This document shows positions 10,933-23,402 of a stretch of 64,000 nucleotides of DNA, piece by piece. How positions within the stretch are numbered: the first letter of the stretch is position 1; every line of letters begins with the position of its first letter. Origin of the DNA: Silene conica (taxonomy: Eukaryota > Streptophyta > Magnoliopsida > Caryophyllales > Caryophyllaceae); the NCBI GenBank assembly GCA_029255685.2, contig CM055312.2, forward strand, positions 12,486,649 through 12,550,648, given 5' to 3'. A program made the translations under genes and the position numbers. The notes beneath the pieces are model-generated. The model saw nothing but the letters and a program-made list of their open reading frames with translations, was not told the origin of the DNA and searched no databases.

Positions 10933-12530
10933 TTAGATTAGCACCCGTGCAAAGATGCACGAACATAAATAAATAAATATATAACTAAGTTATATATAAA
11001 ATGTATACTTACAAAATTTTATAAGTTTTAGCACACAAATTTTATATAAACAATTCATATGAATATATTAGAATTTAATGCTCAAAATCAACATAAATGA
11101 TCTGTAATGATCATTCACCATACAAGGGAAAACCTATAATAATATTGATATACGATGTATCATTACATCATCTTGAACAAATGATTCTCTCCTAATCACC
11201 ATCATAATCTAAACACGGATTATCTACTGATTGTAATATCAATTTCTTATACATCATCTTAGTCTTGAAACACATGCTTATACCTTTACCACATACCCTC
11301 TACCATTCTGATTTCTCTTCCCGTTTCACTCTTTTGGGTTGAAGTTGAATTGTTTTAGCACAAAATAAGTTGAAAAATAGGTAATATTAAAAGATAGAAT
11401 GAAAATATTTATATTTATTATGAAAGTATCACTTGAAAAAAATAATGAATTGAAAAGAGTATCATACATACAGATTTATGTATGTCTTATTATCTTTGAT
11501 ATTCAAACATATCGTGTTGATAATATCCATTGTGAACATATTCTGCCAATTTAATAATTTTAAATATGAGCAAATTTTAAAACCTAATTAATCAAACAAT
11601 CATATGCTGCTTATTCCCCGATCACGGAGTAACAACGTCCTTCAATTTATTTATTAATACATTAACAAAAGTATTTGATAGAATTCTGAGGTACGGTCGA
11701 TGAATAGTTTATTGTAAAGATTAAGCGTACTATATGCGTTTCAAAATTAGAGGGGTGTCATGTATGTAGAAAACTTAAAAATATAGGGGTATTATATGTA
11801 GAAACCTCCCAAAAAATTACCTTAAATTTATTTATTTATTAATATTCATATCACATGAGGTGTGAGACTATTTTAAATCTTGTGTAAACAACGGATTCAC
11901 AAACAAAAAGAAAGATAAACATATTGGTTTAAAATGGAAAACAAAACTGAAATTTATTAAAAAAAAATCGCTTTACATAAACTCTCACGAATAATGTCCT
12001 TACACAAAAATTGTCAAAATAGTTTGCAAAAAACTTGATTATTATAATATTTATGCAATAATTTAAAAAGTTTTAAATATTTTTATTGTGAACAAAATTT
12101 ATCACTCATTCTATCTCGATTATTTGTTTATCTAATCCACTCTCAAATTGGTCCCTCTTATTAAGGTATATTATCTTAAGAATAAAATAGATCAACTATT
12201 ACTCATTTGGTTAGATATGACAATTACTTTGCCAGTTCCTAAAATTGTTCTTTTGTCTTATCCTACTATTTGACCCGTCTTGAGGTTAAGTTGGATATGC
12301 TGGTTTATCGTTCTATATTTGGAGGCTTTTTAGGAATATTTTGATTATACATATTTAAAAATATTTATTTTTAAAATAATAATAAATCCTAACAGTATTT
12401 TCTTTAGAGTTGTTATATCATGCCATAAGTGAAATAATTATAGAAAGTATAACTATAATGATTACAAAGAATATTTTTGTTGATAAATGACTTGAAATAT
12501 ATCAAAAAAATATATAGTGTGTATAAGAGA
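10933..12530 (-). mobile_element. putative non-autonomous Helitron
   Basis: On the minus strand the 3' end shows a hairpin, CGTGCA-tctt-TGCACG (10946-10961), then CTAA twelve bases later, followed by T. The candidate 5' end is TCTCTTATACACACTATATA starting at 12530 and preceded by A. A|TC and CTRR|T fit Helitron insertion between A and T. The 1.6-kb interior is AT-rich with no long frame. The 3' end is good; the 5' end is less certain. Confidence 0.55.
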
Positions 12531-12847
12531 TGAAGTGAGCGGGAAATTGAATAGCTAATAAATTGACATGTGTCACCACTATTACAACCATTGTTTCAAC
12601 ATGATTCTTGTCATCCAAGAATTACAAAGTTCTTAGATTAAAATGCAAAAGGAAAGAAGACATCAAAATAAAAAATTAGAGCCATGCTCTTTTATGTCTT
12701 CAATCTTGGATGCTACCTTAGCCATCCATGGAAGGAACTTCAAGTTTCCTTCTCCTTCTCCTTGCCTTCGTCTTTGGTAGGAGCCCTTTTATAAACAATT
12801 TATAAACGGGTAAGAATCAATAACTTGTATCAATATACAAAAATTGA
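12531..12847 (-). other. unassigned stretch 3' of the second gag
   Basis: This stretch lies between the Helitron and the gag remains. On the minus strand a short basic/acidic segment (APTKDEGKEKEKET) is readable near 12760-12800, but I cannot tie it to a known domain. It may be the 3' part of the element or flanking DNA. Confidence 0.3.
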
Positions 12848-13774
12848 TTAAATAACATGAATTAGACGAGAATTTATACCTACTGCAAGAACCTTTCCAG
12901 CTTTGAGGTCATGGAGATACTTCGGGCAATTGCGCTTCCAATGCCCCATCTTAGTGCAATAATGGCACTTGTCTTCAACCTTTGATGACGATGAAGAAGA
13001 AGCACCTTTCGTAAAAGTCTTCTCTTTAGGAGAAGCGGGTTTGAAGGCTTTGACATTTTTACCCTTGTTAGCCTTGCGCTTAAACTTCCCCTTGCTTTTC
13101 GTCTCGATATTAAGAACATCCTTTGTGGAACTCTCATTAATTCCCATATCCCTCTCCGCTTGGACCAACATCTTATGTAACTCGTCCAAGGAGGTTTCTT
13201 GATTGCGCATGTTATAATTTACCCGAAATTGAACATACGATTTCACTTTGTTGAGGGAGTGAAGGATTTTGTCAATAATAAGCGAGTCGGGAACATTCAC
13301 CCCTTGAAACTTCAAGGTTTCGGCTAGCTCAACCATTTTGAGCACATGAGGACTAACTCTTTGACCTTCCTTTAAGGTCAAATCAAAGAATGCGGAGGCC
13401 GCCTCATATTGGATTACCCTAGGAGCTTGCGAAAACATGGTCGCAATTCTAATGTAAATCTCATTAGCCTTGGCTAGCTTAATCATTCTTCTTTGGAGAT
13501 CCGGCTCCATCGAAAATATAAGCACGTTCTTTAAAGCATGTGACTCCTTCATGTAGGTCTCATAGGTCTCACGAGTCGCTTCCGATGAACGAGCACCGGG
13601 AGTGGGAGGAGCGGCAATGGTAAGATAACGAGTCTTATCGTCGGCTTCCACGGCCAACACCAATTGGACGTCCCAATCCTTAAAATTGGCGCCATGCTTC
13701 TCAAGCTTGCAACGATCCATAAAAGACCGAAGCCATGAAACGTGGTGTGGGAGAGGTGGAGCGTTATTTGCCAT
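12848..13774 (-). CDS. copia gag, 308 codons
   Basis: The frame opens with ATG at 13774 (MANNAPPLPHHVSWLRSF) and carries the plant copia gag core (GANFKDWDVQL, HALKNVLIFSMEPDLQRRM, YEAASAFFDLTLKEGQ, DKILHSLN). A basic stretch follows (FKRKANKGKNVKAFK), then one CCHC zinc knuckle CHYCTKMGHWKRNC at about residues 268-281. Gag assembles particles and binds RNA through the knuckle. The frame reads through as a unit. Its last ~15 residues (KAGKVLAVGINSR...) begin like the junction in the first element and then diverge, so the original 3' continuation is lost. Confidence 0.85.
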   Translation of the reverse strand: MANNAPPLPHHVSWLRSFMDRCKLEKHGANFKDWDVQLVLAVEADDKTRYLTIAAPPTPGARSSEATRETYETYMKESHALKNVLIFSMEPDLQRRMIKLAKANEIYIRIATMFSQAPRVIQYEAASAFFDLTLKEGQRVSPHVLKMVELAETLKFQGVNVPDSLIIDKILHSLNKVKSYVQFRVNYNMRNQETSLDELHKMLVQAERDMGINESSTKDVLNIETKSKGKFKRKANKGKNVKAFKPASPKEKTFTKGASSSSSSKVEDKCHYCTKMGHWKRNCPKYLHDLKAGKVLAVGINSRLIHVI

Positions 13775-16237
13775 TGATGATTGAAAAAGAACTACAATAA
13801 GATAAAGGAATTAAAACACAATTATCGTTTTAATAAATAAACTTGTAAATTTTAAACAAGTTAAACATCTACTTAATGATCTCTTACCCAATTAAGTAAA
13901 TGATCCCAAGACCCAAATACACACTAACTCGGGCACGTTTTAGCCGATACATCCCTCATTAATGTGACTCGGTAGATTAACCCCTTAATCGATTCTACTT
14001 TTAGAACTCTCGGTCGAGAAAATTACACTAATTCTTATCTTAGCCCGAACTTATTACCACTACGGTGGCTCGAATACCTTCGTCGAGATCAACCAAATTT
14101 CGAGAACGTAATCATATTACCCCACTTCACCAACGTAATAAGGTTTGCACCCCGGTTTAGCCGAGCCTACTCCCTTATGAAGAAGATCCTTCGCGGGTTC
14201 TTTACTTTTTGGTAAGGCTATGTCTCGATTTTTAAATAACGTAAGAGATCTTGTCAATTTATTATCTATCTCCTTTAAGTGAACTAAGTCGGTGAATTAT
14301 CGATAAATTGATTGACACGGTCGATAAAATCGATAAAGTGCATGAGTTTGAATGACGATTTGGCTATACATGCAAACACAATAAGCATAAATAAGAGCAT
14401 AAAAAAAAACTTAAAAGCATAAATAAAACCCTAGTATGGCCTTTCCTAAAATAGAAAATTTGAATGTAAAATACAAATTCGGAAACCAACTCCTTTGGTC
14501 CCTTGAACTTCACACGCGGCACGCATCCCAAGGCAAACTCCGTCTTGGTCGGAACTCCTTTCCGAAATGGCTTCGTCTTCAAGGATCTCCGGAATTACAA
14601 TTAATTAAAAATTTTCTATCTATTTTATACATTATAAAATAAAATAAAACAATAAAATAAAGTGATACGAGATCACATTAAATTACAACCGAATCGATAA
14701 ACCCTTACATTACGGGAAATATCGATTAAAAATCTAAGGCCATACTAAGTAAATTACATAATTCCAAAATTACGTAAGTAAAATATGACATTCATAAACA
14801 ATAATTAAATATGCAATGCTTATGTAAAATGCAAAACCTAAGCCAAATCGTCTTATTTAAACACATTTTAAATATCGTTATTCGTAATAACACGGTTTTA
14901 TGGAATAACGTGATTTAAACAATTTTAAAATCATTAATCATTCTATGAATCACTATTCATGATTTAGTTAAATTTCCTAACACATTTTAGGATTCAAAAT
15001 TTAGTCTTACTCAAATTTCGAAAATTAACTTAACTTTTATTTTAATATTGCTCGGTTTTAATCGGTTTTACGGGAAATTGCATTAAAATAATCAAACGAG
15101 TCATAAAAATTTCGAAAATTCAAAATTCAAAATTTTGAACATACTGAAAATTTTCTAAAATTTCAGATCATTAAAATTTAAATATTTTCGAAATACACTA
15201 TTTATTTCGTAAAATAGACCTGTAATATGCATAATAATTCGAAAAATTCAAAACTACTTCAAAATTATGCAATAAGATACCAATATAATTTTTACATCTT
15301 CCTAGACACTCAAAGTATCTGAAAATGCAAGAAAAAATCAGGTGCACACTGTTTTAGGATTGAAAATGATTATGACTCTTACAACACTCAATCTCTAATT
15401 TTAACCTTTAAAATTAAAATTTAAAAATTTCAGAAACTTTTGGCACTAAATAAGAATATTTTGATGATCATATCTAATATGACTAATGTGGGTGAATTAT
15501 TCAGACCATTTAAGTAACTTTTACTATTTTTAATAATTCGTGTCACATTTTACCCGATTTTACGAATTAAAATCATTTAACATGCAAAATTCGAAATAAT
15601 AAGCTCAAAAATTACATGCATGCTAGAAATAATATATGTGACACTATATTAAATTTTTATGGTCAAATTCGAACTTAAACCATTTAAGCTAAAATATGTC
15701 ACTAATATTACGATTTTTACGATAAAAATCAATATTCATGCAATATTAACGAAAAATTTCTGAAACATTTATCATATATTTTATATATTGCATGTGACAT
15801 CTACAAAAAAATTTATAGTTAAATTCATAATATAACTATTTAACCCATATTTATCTCATTTGATGACTAATTAACCTTTAAAAAATCATAAACCATGCAT
15901 AAAACTCAATAATTTCGAAAATTATATATATTCATAATATGTTAAATGCATGTGAGAACATATTTAAAAATCTCGGCCAGAAACATTATTTAGCTATTTT
16001 TCCCATATTAAAACGTTTTTAACCGATTTAAGGCACAAATTAAACATTTTAATTATAATGATGAACAATATTATTCCATAAATCATGAAAATGACTTAAA
16101 ACTATTTTAAGACCAGAAAGTATACATGCAATATGATTTTCGTGCATATCCTATATGTACTAATCATTTTCGTTTTTAATTAAAATCGTATTTTCTCGCA
16201 AAAACGTAAAAATCGAGTTGCATGCAAGCAACCTAAT
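13775..16237 (-). other. untranslated leader of the second copia element
   Basis: 2.4 kb without a long frame, AT-rich, with blocks matching the leader of the first element (near 13910 and 14430). No other structure seen. Confidence 0.7.
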
Positions 16238-16249
16238 GCTCTGATACCA
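16238..16249 (-). other. primer-binding site (tRNA-iMet type)
   Basis: Minus-strand TGGTATCAGAGC lies seven bases inside the LTR end. Confidence 0.9.
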
Positions 16250-16256
16250 CTTAACG

Positions 16257-17479
16257 TGTAGTCATACTAACATGTTCATATTATTTAGTCTTACTAATTA
16301 TCTACTTATAATTAATCTCATATTAATATCGTTGATCTTATGCATGCAAAACTAAATGCGGAACAATAACGGAAAGGGCCTTACAACCGGTCCAAAAGTG
16401 CTAGGACGATCCTCCACGGAGCAACCAAAATAGCTTGCCTCCTTTACGATGCACCAAGACCTACCCTTAACACCGAAGACCGAACCCGAGCTAGGAGACG
16501 GAATCGGTTTACTTAAAACCGAGTACTAATAGTAATATTAGTATAATACAAATATTATCTAAGTAATATTTAGGAGGTTGTTGTATTTTCTTACTCTAGA
16601 AAATGCATAAGGATTAGTGTGAAATGAATTAGGTCATCACATATAAATAGAGGATGAGATGCATGGGTTGGGTGGGTTTGGTGAACCGTGTACACAAGCA
16701 TGGGAAGGGATTTTTATCTCTTTTCATGCTCACATGCAAAAGGTGTATTGTCATATCATAATATGACTTAATTATTACAATTACATATATTGATAAAATA
16801 TCACATACAAATCAGCATACAATGTTAATTCACACGGTACACATAAACGTAAAATGGACCTTCATTTTACGATTTATAATTCGTACAATTTACTAATATG
16901 TAACATCTTATGTGACATAATAATTGTATTAATTTAAAATATATATTTATCACATAAATAATATTTCTAAATTAATTAAATCACATTTAACAAACTATTC
17001 AGTAATTCGAAATTACTGTCCCAACATATGGTTATCGTAATAATCGTCGATACGATATATTAACAACGTTTGTTATAACCATGAACCATTCATTATACTA
17101 ATTTTGATATTTCTAAAATATCGTTTAATATTTGACAATTGACACATTTCAATTTCAAATATAAATCTTACTTTAAGATTCAACCTCTGAATTCTCAATA
17201 TACGGTTTTAAGAATATCGATCAATCTGTATCCTATACAATTAATCAATATATGTTTAAGGGGTTAGTCCTAAAGGTGTGACCTAAAGGGATCAACTGAC
17301 CACCACCGTCATACGACAGTAATGTCAAACTCTAGTCAGCCAATCATTACCGATTAATGTTGGTCAGTTGACTATATCAAATATCGGATCGTCCCTTGCA
17401 TATTCTTTTCATAAGATTTATGACAATGATTTTTATCACTGTCGTGATCGCACTATTGTTGAGGACACATTTCCCAACA
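16257..17479 (-). repeat. LTR shared by two internal regions
   Basis: On the minus strand it opens TGTTGGGAAATGTGTCC at 17479 and closes TACA at about 16257 (~1.2 kb). The primer site follows on its 3' side and a polypurine tract precedes it on its 5' side, so it acts as a 5' LTR for one unit and a 3' LTR for another. Confidence 0.8.
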
Positions 17480-17885
17480 ATCTCCCACTTGTCATCGACA
17501 AGTGTGCGTCACCAATTCTCTTGTCCTATTACGTCATCTCCCACTCAATGCAAGGTGTCTTCCAGGTCGTACTTGCATTTGATCATATCTTGAGCGGTTT
17601 TTCTCGATCTAGAGATTTAACTGCTTTGACCGGAATTATCTACCATAGATACCTTCCGAGCGTGGCCGCGCATTTTTCAGCTAAACTTCTCCTCGAGTGA
17701 CCTTGAGATTTAAGACAACCCCGACGAGGGACTGGACAAATCCTTTCCTACTGTTCCCTTCGACTAACACAGCCCATCATGACCCAAAAGAAGCTCATTT
17801 GACCCCCTTTAACGGTTGATCGTAGCTAATAAGTTCATAGGAAAAGGCAAAGTAATATTGTGTACTATATATGACTCTGTTACAC
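17480..17885 (-). mobile_element. 3' end of a copia internal region with polypurine tract
   Basis: Minus-strand sequence ending GACAAGTGGGAGATTG immediately before TGTTGGG is the layout of a plant copia polypurine tract and 3' LTR start. The rest (17500-17885) has no intact domain and is presumably the tail after RNase H. The right limit is uncertain. Confidence 0.65.
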
Positions 17886-18769
17886 CCCGTTGTCCGTTGG
17901 CAAGTTCTAAAATCTCTCACAAAGACTACTACTTCTGCAGTCGCATTGGAAAATTTAGATAAGTTAGCTTTACAGTTCTAATATTAACTGCATTCTTACG
18001 GACACTCATTCAAGATTATTAAATGTAAATCATGATTGAAATTTCAATTGCAATCTTACACTCTTTATTAATACAAAAATATACGTCTCAAATGATTAAG
18101 TCTTATTAAAAAAAACTACATTAGACCATAAAATTACCTGATCAATTGAAAAGAAACTATGTAAAATATGGGGAAATAGTTGTTCAACTCAATATTGTCA
18201 AACTAAAACTAAGAAAACCTACTACTCGTGTAAAATACAACCTATAAAGCGTCAAAACAAAATCTTCTACTATCTGCAAATTAATGTTGCCAACGGTCTA
18301 AAATCCAAAGCCGATAGTCTTTTCATGAATTTATAAGGAGTATCAAATTTCAAAATTCATAGCCAAATTTCAGGACATACGTACAAAACATCTTTCATAA
18401 AATCTACTCTTCTAAAGTAAAAATAATTTATCATCTAGAACAAAAACTATGTATGAAAACAATTATGAATAAATCCACTGACGTATCAAATCGTCGAAAA
18501 AATGGGTTTGGAAAAACAGAAAGGCCATGAAAAAAACATATGGGAGAATATAAATAATCCAAAAATCCATCAAAGCAAAAATCCAAAGATGAATAATTGA
18601 AAACCGAGTTCGGGGAATACCTAAAACATAGTAACTTCCATTTCGAGTATAACAGATTTGGTATAACGTTCAAGAAACAAAAGCATCTATTTTTCCACCT
18701 TTCAACCTTAATCCACTAAAAATATTATTATAATTATTTACCAAATCTTATTCTAACTATCTTCCTATC
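17886..18769. other. AT-rich stretch without recognised feature
   Basis: No gene, terminal repeat or convincing conserved motif seen. An 80-codon frame on the minus strand (18431-18673) has no recognisable domain. Confidence 0.6.
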
Positions 18770-18984
18770 TAATATTCCCTCAATCTTAGTCTTTCATATT
18801 AACACATACATCTCTTTTGACTCAATCTTAACAAATCATAAAGCAAAAGAAACATACAGGAGACTCCTCCTGCGTGATTAATATTCCCTCAATCTTAGTC
18901 TTTCATATTAATACATACATCTACTTTAACTCAATCTTAACAAATCACAAAGCAAAAGAAACCTAGAGGAAACTCCTGCGTGAT
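18770..18984. repeat. tandem duplication upstream of the RPA-like gene
   Basis: Two head-to-tail copies (18770-18878 and 18879-18984) begin TAATATTCCCTCAATC and end TGCGTGAT. They differ at several positions. They lie ~150 bp upstream of the RPA-like start codon, so they may sit in its promoter. Confidence 0.85.
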
Positions 18985-20473
18985 TCATTCCACCATATCT
19001 CACCAAATCTAGCCTTGAGTCTATAAAGTAATAAAGTAGGTCTTCTTATACTTCTATTATTCATCCTATCATTCAGAAGCAATTATTCTTTCATATTACT
19101 ATCATACAAGAACTACTCACTCTCACTGTCCTACGATGACATCAATTAACAATTATGATTCTATTAAGTCCATCACACCAGAGAAGGAGACATATGGCGC
19201 ATCCGTGGACGAATTGGTTATGCATGGGAACAAGTTTTTCCTGTTGGTGCACAAAGTCAAGACAGTACTAACATGGATTTTATACGCATTGACTCTGAGG
19301 TAATACAAATTCTCTAATAAATGTTGAACAATTTACGACAAACATAAACAATATTAATAATAACTTTGTTCATTTCTAATTTTCTATAGGGAGGCAAAAT
19401 ACAAGCTACTATCCATAAAAGATTGATGTGGAAATTCAAGTCTCTGGTAACCGAGGGTGAAATTAGATATTTGACAAATTTTCGAGTAAGCCAAAATGTT
19501 GGAGAATACAGACCTACACATCATTATACAAGATAGTCTTCACTGCAAAAACTACATTTGCATCATCCTTCAGCACCATAATACCTGAAACTTGCTTTGA
19601 GTTTGCATCGTTCAAAGACATCATACATAAGCGACACGACACAAACTACTTAATTGGTGCGTTTTCAAAAACTATAAATAGAACCATAGTCAATTTAATG
19701 CAAAACACAATATACTAATTATACTAATTCTATATGTGTATAGACATCATTGGTCAACTTCATGGAAAAAGCACATTGGAGGAATCGCCAAACAAGAAAA
19801 GAAAATTATGTCTTGAGTTGATTGATGTTGAGTTAGTATTTCAAATTCAATACTTCAAGTAAAAATATCTATAATTTCTATCTATAATTTCGAATCCACT
19901 TATTCGAATAAATTATCTAACATTTGATTACACAGGAATCACAAGTTGATATGTACCTTGTGGGAATCTTTGGCGACTGAAACGTTCAACGCCCTTTCCA
20001 AAGACACCGAGAATCCTGCATATCATCCTATTATCATCATCCGCTTTGCCAAGATCAAACCATTCAAAGGTATATTTACAAAAATAATTCCCTTACAATC
20101 ATATTTTCAGATCTCATGGCTAATATTACATTCTAATTAATGTAAACTCGGACCTATCTAATACGATTTGTTCAAGAGTCATGATTGACGCCGAGATCCC
20201 TGAAGTCCGAGATTTCATAAAGAGGTAAGCCTATTGAGAGGTCTATGGTATAATTGGTCTATAGGATACATGATCTCGGACTTAAAGAAGTTTACCTATC
20301 CCTGAAGTCCGTGATTTCAATTGTGTTATAAGTTATTAACATCATACCTTCACCATCTATTATCAGGATAGTCGGAACTGGATGTAGACCATCAGTGACT
20401 CTGACCCATCTTTCAAGCCACTCTGATACAATTGTAGGAGAGCTATTACATTTATCTACAAGAAGGACAATTG

Positions 20474-20786
20474 ACGAAATCAGAGAAAGTCCAGAGGTAA
20501 GCTTCTGGTTTGTACTCTTGCTATAGATTGCCTTAACCTACCAACCAAATGAGAAACATATTAACCCCATAGACCAGTTAAGCCAAGATAAGATATATCA
20601 GATCACACACATTTAAACCTTAAGAAGCTTCTTAAAGTTGTTCATTATAGGCCAAATATACATGACTGCAACCAGACCAGGCACAACCAGAGCAAAACAT
20701 CATAGACAGTGCACAGAGAACAGAATCTGAGCAGAATATAACAACCACTGAACAGAGTTGTTCCAGAAATTCAGACTAAACAGCAT
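20474..20786 (+). repeat. exon-intron border duplication, copy 1
   Basis: A 313-bp block starts ACGAAATCAGAGAAAGTC, contains the splice donor GAGGTAAGC and runs into the intron to CAGCAT. It recurs at 21002-21317. Confidence 0.9.
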
Positions 20787-21001
20787 AGCCCTACTGGTCA
20801 GTAGGAAAAAAAACATGAGTGCAGTAAGAGGAATAAAAATGAATAATTCCGCTGTGTATGCAATTTGTCCCCATGATTTGTAAATATTTCCAACGAATAG
20901 CTTATTTTTAGCTTGTGATGGTGAACACTTTGACCTGTGTGATCCCTTACACGAGTCACAACTAATGACAGTAGATTTGAAAAAGAATGAGAAACATATT
21001 A

Positions 21002-21317
21002 ACGAAATCAGAGAAAGTCGAGAGGTAAGCTTTTGATTTTTACTCTTGCTATAGATTGCCTTAACCTACCAACGAAATGAGAAATATATTAACCCCATAG
21101 ACCAGTTAAGCCAAGATAAGATATATCAAATCACACACATTTAAACCTTAAGAAGCTTCTTAAAATTGTTCATTATATGCCAAATATACACCATGTCCAA
21201 CCAGACCAGGCACAACCAGAGCAAAACATCACAGAAAGCGCACAGAGAACAGAATTTGAGCAGAATATAACAGCCACTGAACAGAATGTTGTTCCAGAAA
21301 TCCAGACTGAACAGCAT
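21002..21317 (+). repeat. exon-intron border duplication, copy 2
   Basis: Second copy of the 20474-20786 block, 528 bp downstream, with scattered substitutions. The joint lies next to a short match (AATGAGAAACATATTAAC) that also occurs inside copy 1, suggesting repair at microhomology. Confidence 0.9.
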
Positions 21318-22506
21318 CAATTAATTCTAAATCACAGACAGTAGATGATGTAGTCCTTACAAATTAATTCTAAATAGTTTCTAATGCTCCGCTTAACAAA
21401 AGGCATCAATTACATTATGCAGGAAGGATATTTTGTAACCTTAGCCACGGTAAAGGGATTGACACCAAATATAGATGGTTTATAGAGACTTGCAAGACAT
21501 GTAGATCCACAGTGGAGTTGGATGACAAGGGGAAATGGGTTTGTAACGGCAAATGTGTTGGATATGCAAAATTTGTGGTACTCAGGTATCCTTTTTCGTT
21601 ACACAATTTTTTTACCAAAAACTAACAATCTAAGAATATATAATATTCCATTCAAGTCCATCACATTTTTTAAAACCTTTTTCGTTAATATCACAGGTAC
21701 AAGGTAAGGGTTAACGTCGTAGATCATACAGGAAATGCTATATTTATATTATTTGATTCCCAAGCCTCAGATTTGATATAACAATCTGCTAAAGCCTTAA
21801 TAGAAAACCAACTTCAGGTATACACCTTTTTCACAAAATAATTATTTGCACCAAAAGAATCGACTACCATCTTTGAATGTGAATGCATTATACCTGATTT
21901 GTCTATAAACATTAATAAATTTGTTTTACAGCATCGAGATCCAGAGGCTTATCCGAATGAACTAGATGTACTACTTGATCGAAAGTTCATCTTTAGGATT
22001 AAAATTGATCAAAATTACAATCTTACCAAGGGTTGGGATTCTTATGGTGTTAACAAGCTTTCCGAAGACCCCATTCTTATCCAAAAATATATAGAAACCT
22101 GCAAAATAATGCCGGTACGTTTTAGAAAACAAATTACAATAGTCATATTAGTCCAAAAATAAAATTATACTAGACAGTAATAACTACTACTATTATTATA
22201 TATACCAGGAAAATGATTTGGAGGCGGATTCCCGCGAAGAAAGTGTCGTAGAGAATGATAAAGGAAAGGTCTTAGACTAGAAACTCATCAACTGTATTCT
22301 ATTAAATGCATAATTATTTATTATCCCATCAACCCACCTTTGACACGAAGTCATATAATCAAATACTTTATTGTCAGGAGTCCGTGCAAAGCACCGAAGA
22401 GCAGGAATCAACAAGTACCTTCTGCAACCTTACCCCAACAAAGCGCATGGCCGAATGTGGCGAAGATGATGTACAACTAAGTACAACCAAAAACATGCTT
22501 CTGTGA

Positions 22507-23402
22507 AGTTAGAAGCCATTGCAAAGTGATGCATTTAATTTATCAGGCATGTATCCTTGAAGGTGGAAGCCCTTGCAAAATGATGCATTTATCAAGCTCA
22601 AGAAAATTTTTTAGTATAAGTTACTCAGATTTCCAATATAGCTTTCCATATTTAATAATGTCGTTTGTTTATTGAACGAAAACAGACAGGAGTTGTCATA
22701 GCTTTTTTTTCTTAGGTTTTACATTATAGCACTTCTAAACGTACTTGAATTCTACAATAACTGTCTTATAAATAGACCGTTCATTATTATATACAAGTAC
22801 GTTTTTTATTATCAACTGCTCACAAAACCATAAGTAACACAATATTGTATGACTACTAATGAGTTAAAGGCAATGGCAAGTACATATTTCAGAGAAATTT
22901 AATACATTAACCAACCATTTATTGATCACTATTACAAAAAATGCATATAAAACTATGATAAAAATACGAGTCAACCCCAAAATTATAAAATGAAAAACAG
23001 TGAATTTGATTACCTTTCATAAAAACATGAACCAGTTGACAACGGTAATGATCAACATGGGAATAACTGACCCCGGACAAGTACATGTTCATCATCTTAA
23101 TTAAAATTTTAGGGATAAATCATAACAAACTTTGACTTCAAACTAATATACTGAAGATATGACAGAGGGTTAAAATCATAACAAACTTTGACTTGAAACT
23201 AATATATTGAAGATATGACAGATATTAATATTGTATTATTAATTATTAAGCAAAAAATCAGGAATAATATTATGTTCTTAGCTATTTTTTTATTATTCCA
23301 CAATTTACACATTAGCATGAGCAATATGCCAAAACATTGGTTCCTGCAACCTTAAATCTTATCACTCAATTTTTGTCAGCATAGTAAAAGGAGCCTTCTA
23401 CA
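22507..23402. other. spacer between RPA-like and Rep/helicase remains
   Basis: AT-rich, no gene. A ~56-bp tandem duplication (23118-23173 and 23174-23229, starting AATCATAACAAACTTTGAC) lies here, upstream of the Rep/helicase start. Confidence 0.7.

Larger units (their letters stand above)
12848..17479 (-). mobile_element. copia element remnant: LTR, leader and gag
   Basis: On the minus strand it runs LTR (17479-16257), primer site, ~2.4-kb leader and gag. Homology to the first copia element stops just after the gag zinc knuckle. No integrase, RT or left-hand LTR is recognised. Unusually, the LTR also has retrotransposon internal sequence on its outer side (17480-17885). Fossil; no coding capacity beyond gag. 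Confidence 0.8.
19136..22506 (+). pseudogene. RPA1-like single-strand DNA-binding gene, Helitron-associated, broken
   Basis: Plant Helitrons often carry genes like the large subunit of replication protein A, which binds single-stranded DNA through OB folds. Recognisable exons with GT/AG borders: ~19136-19299 (WRIRGRIGYAWEQ), 19390-19656 (GGKIQATIHKRLMWKF, YKIVFTAKTTF), 19744-~19830 (DIIGQLHGKSTLEE), 19936-20069 (NHKLICTLWESLATETF), ~20137-20225 (SRVMIDAEIPEVRDF), ~20368-20496, a zinc-ribbon exon from 21420 (CKTC...CNGKC, then VVDHTGNAIFILFDSQASDLI), 21932-~22113, and a C-terminal exon near 22378-22506 (TPTKRMAECGEDD). The frame is lost early in exon 1, within exon 2 and in the zinc-ribbon exon, and TAA follows ASDLI. 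An intron also holds a duplication of an exon border. It shares strand with the downstream Rep/helicase remains. A once-mobile gene is more likely than a host RPA gene. Confidence 0.75.

Noticed and set aside
17368-17700. 110-codon plus-strand frame
   Set aside because: It runs across an LTR and polypurine tract of a minus-strand copia element and has no domain, so it is a chance frame.
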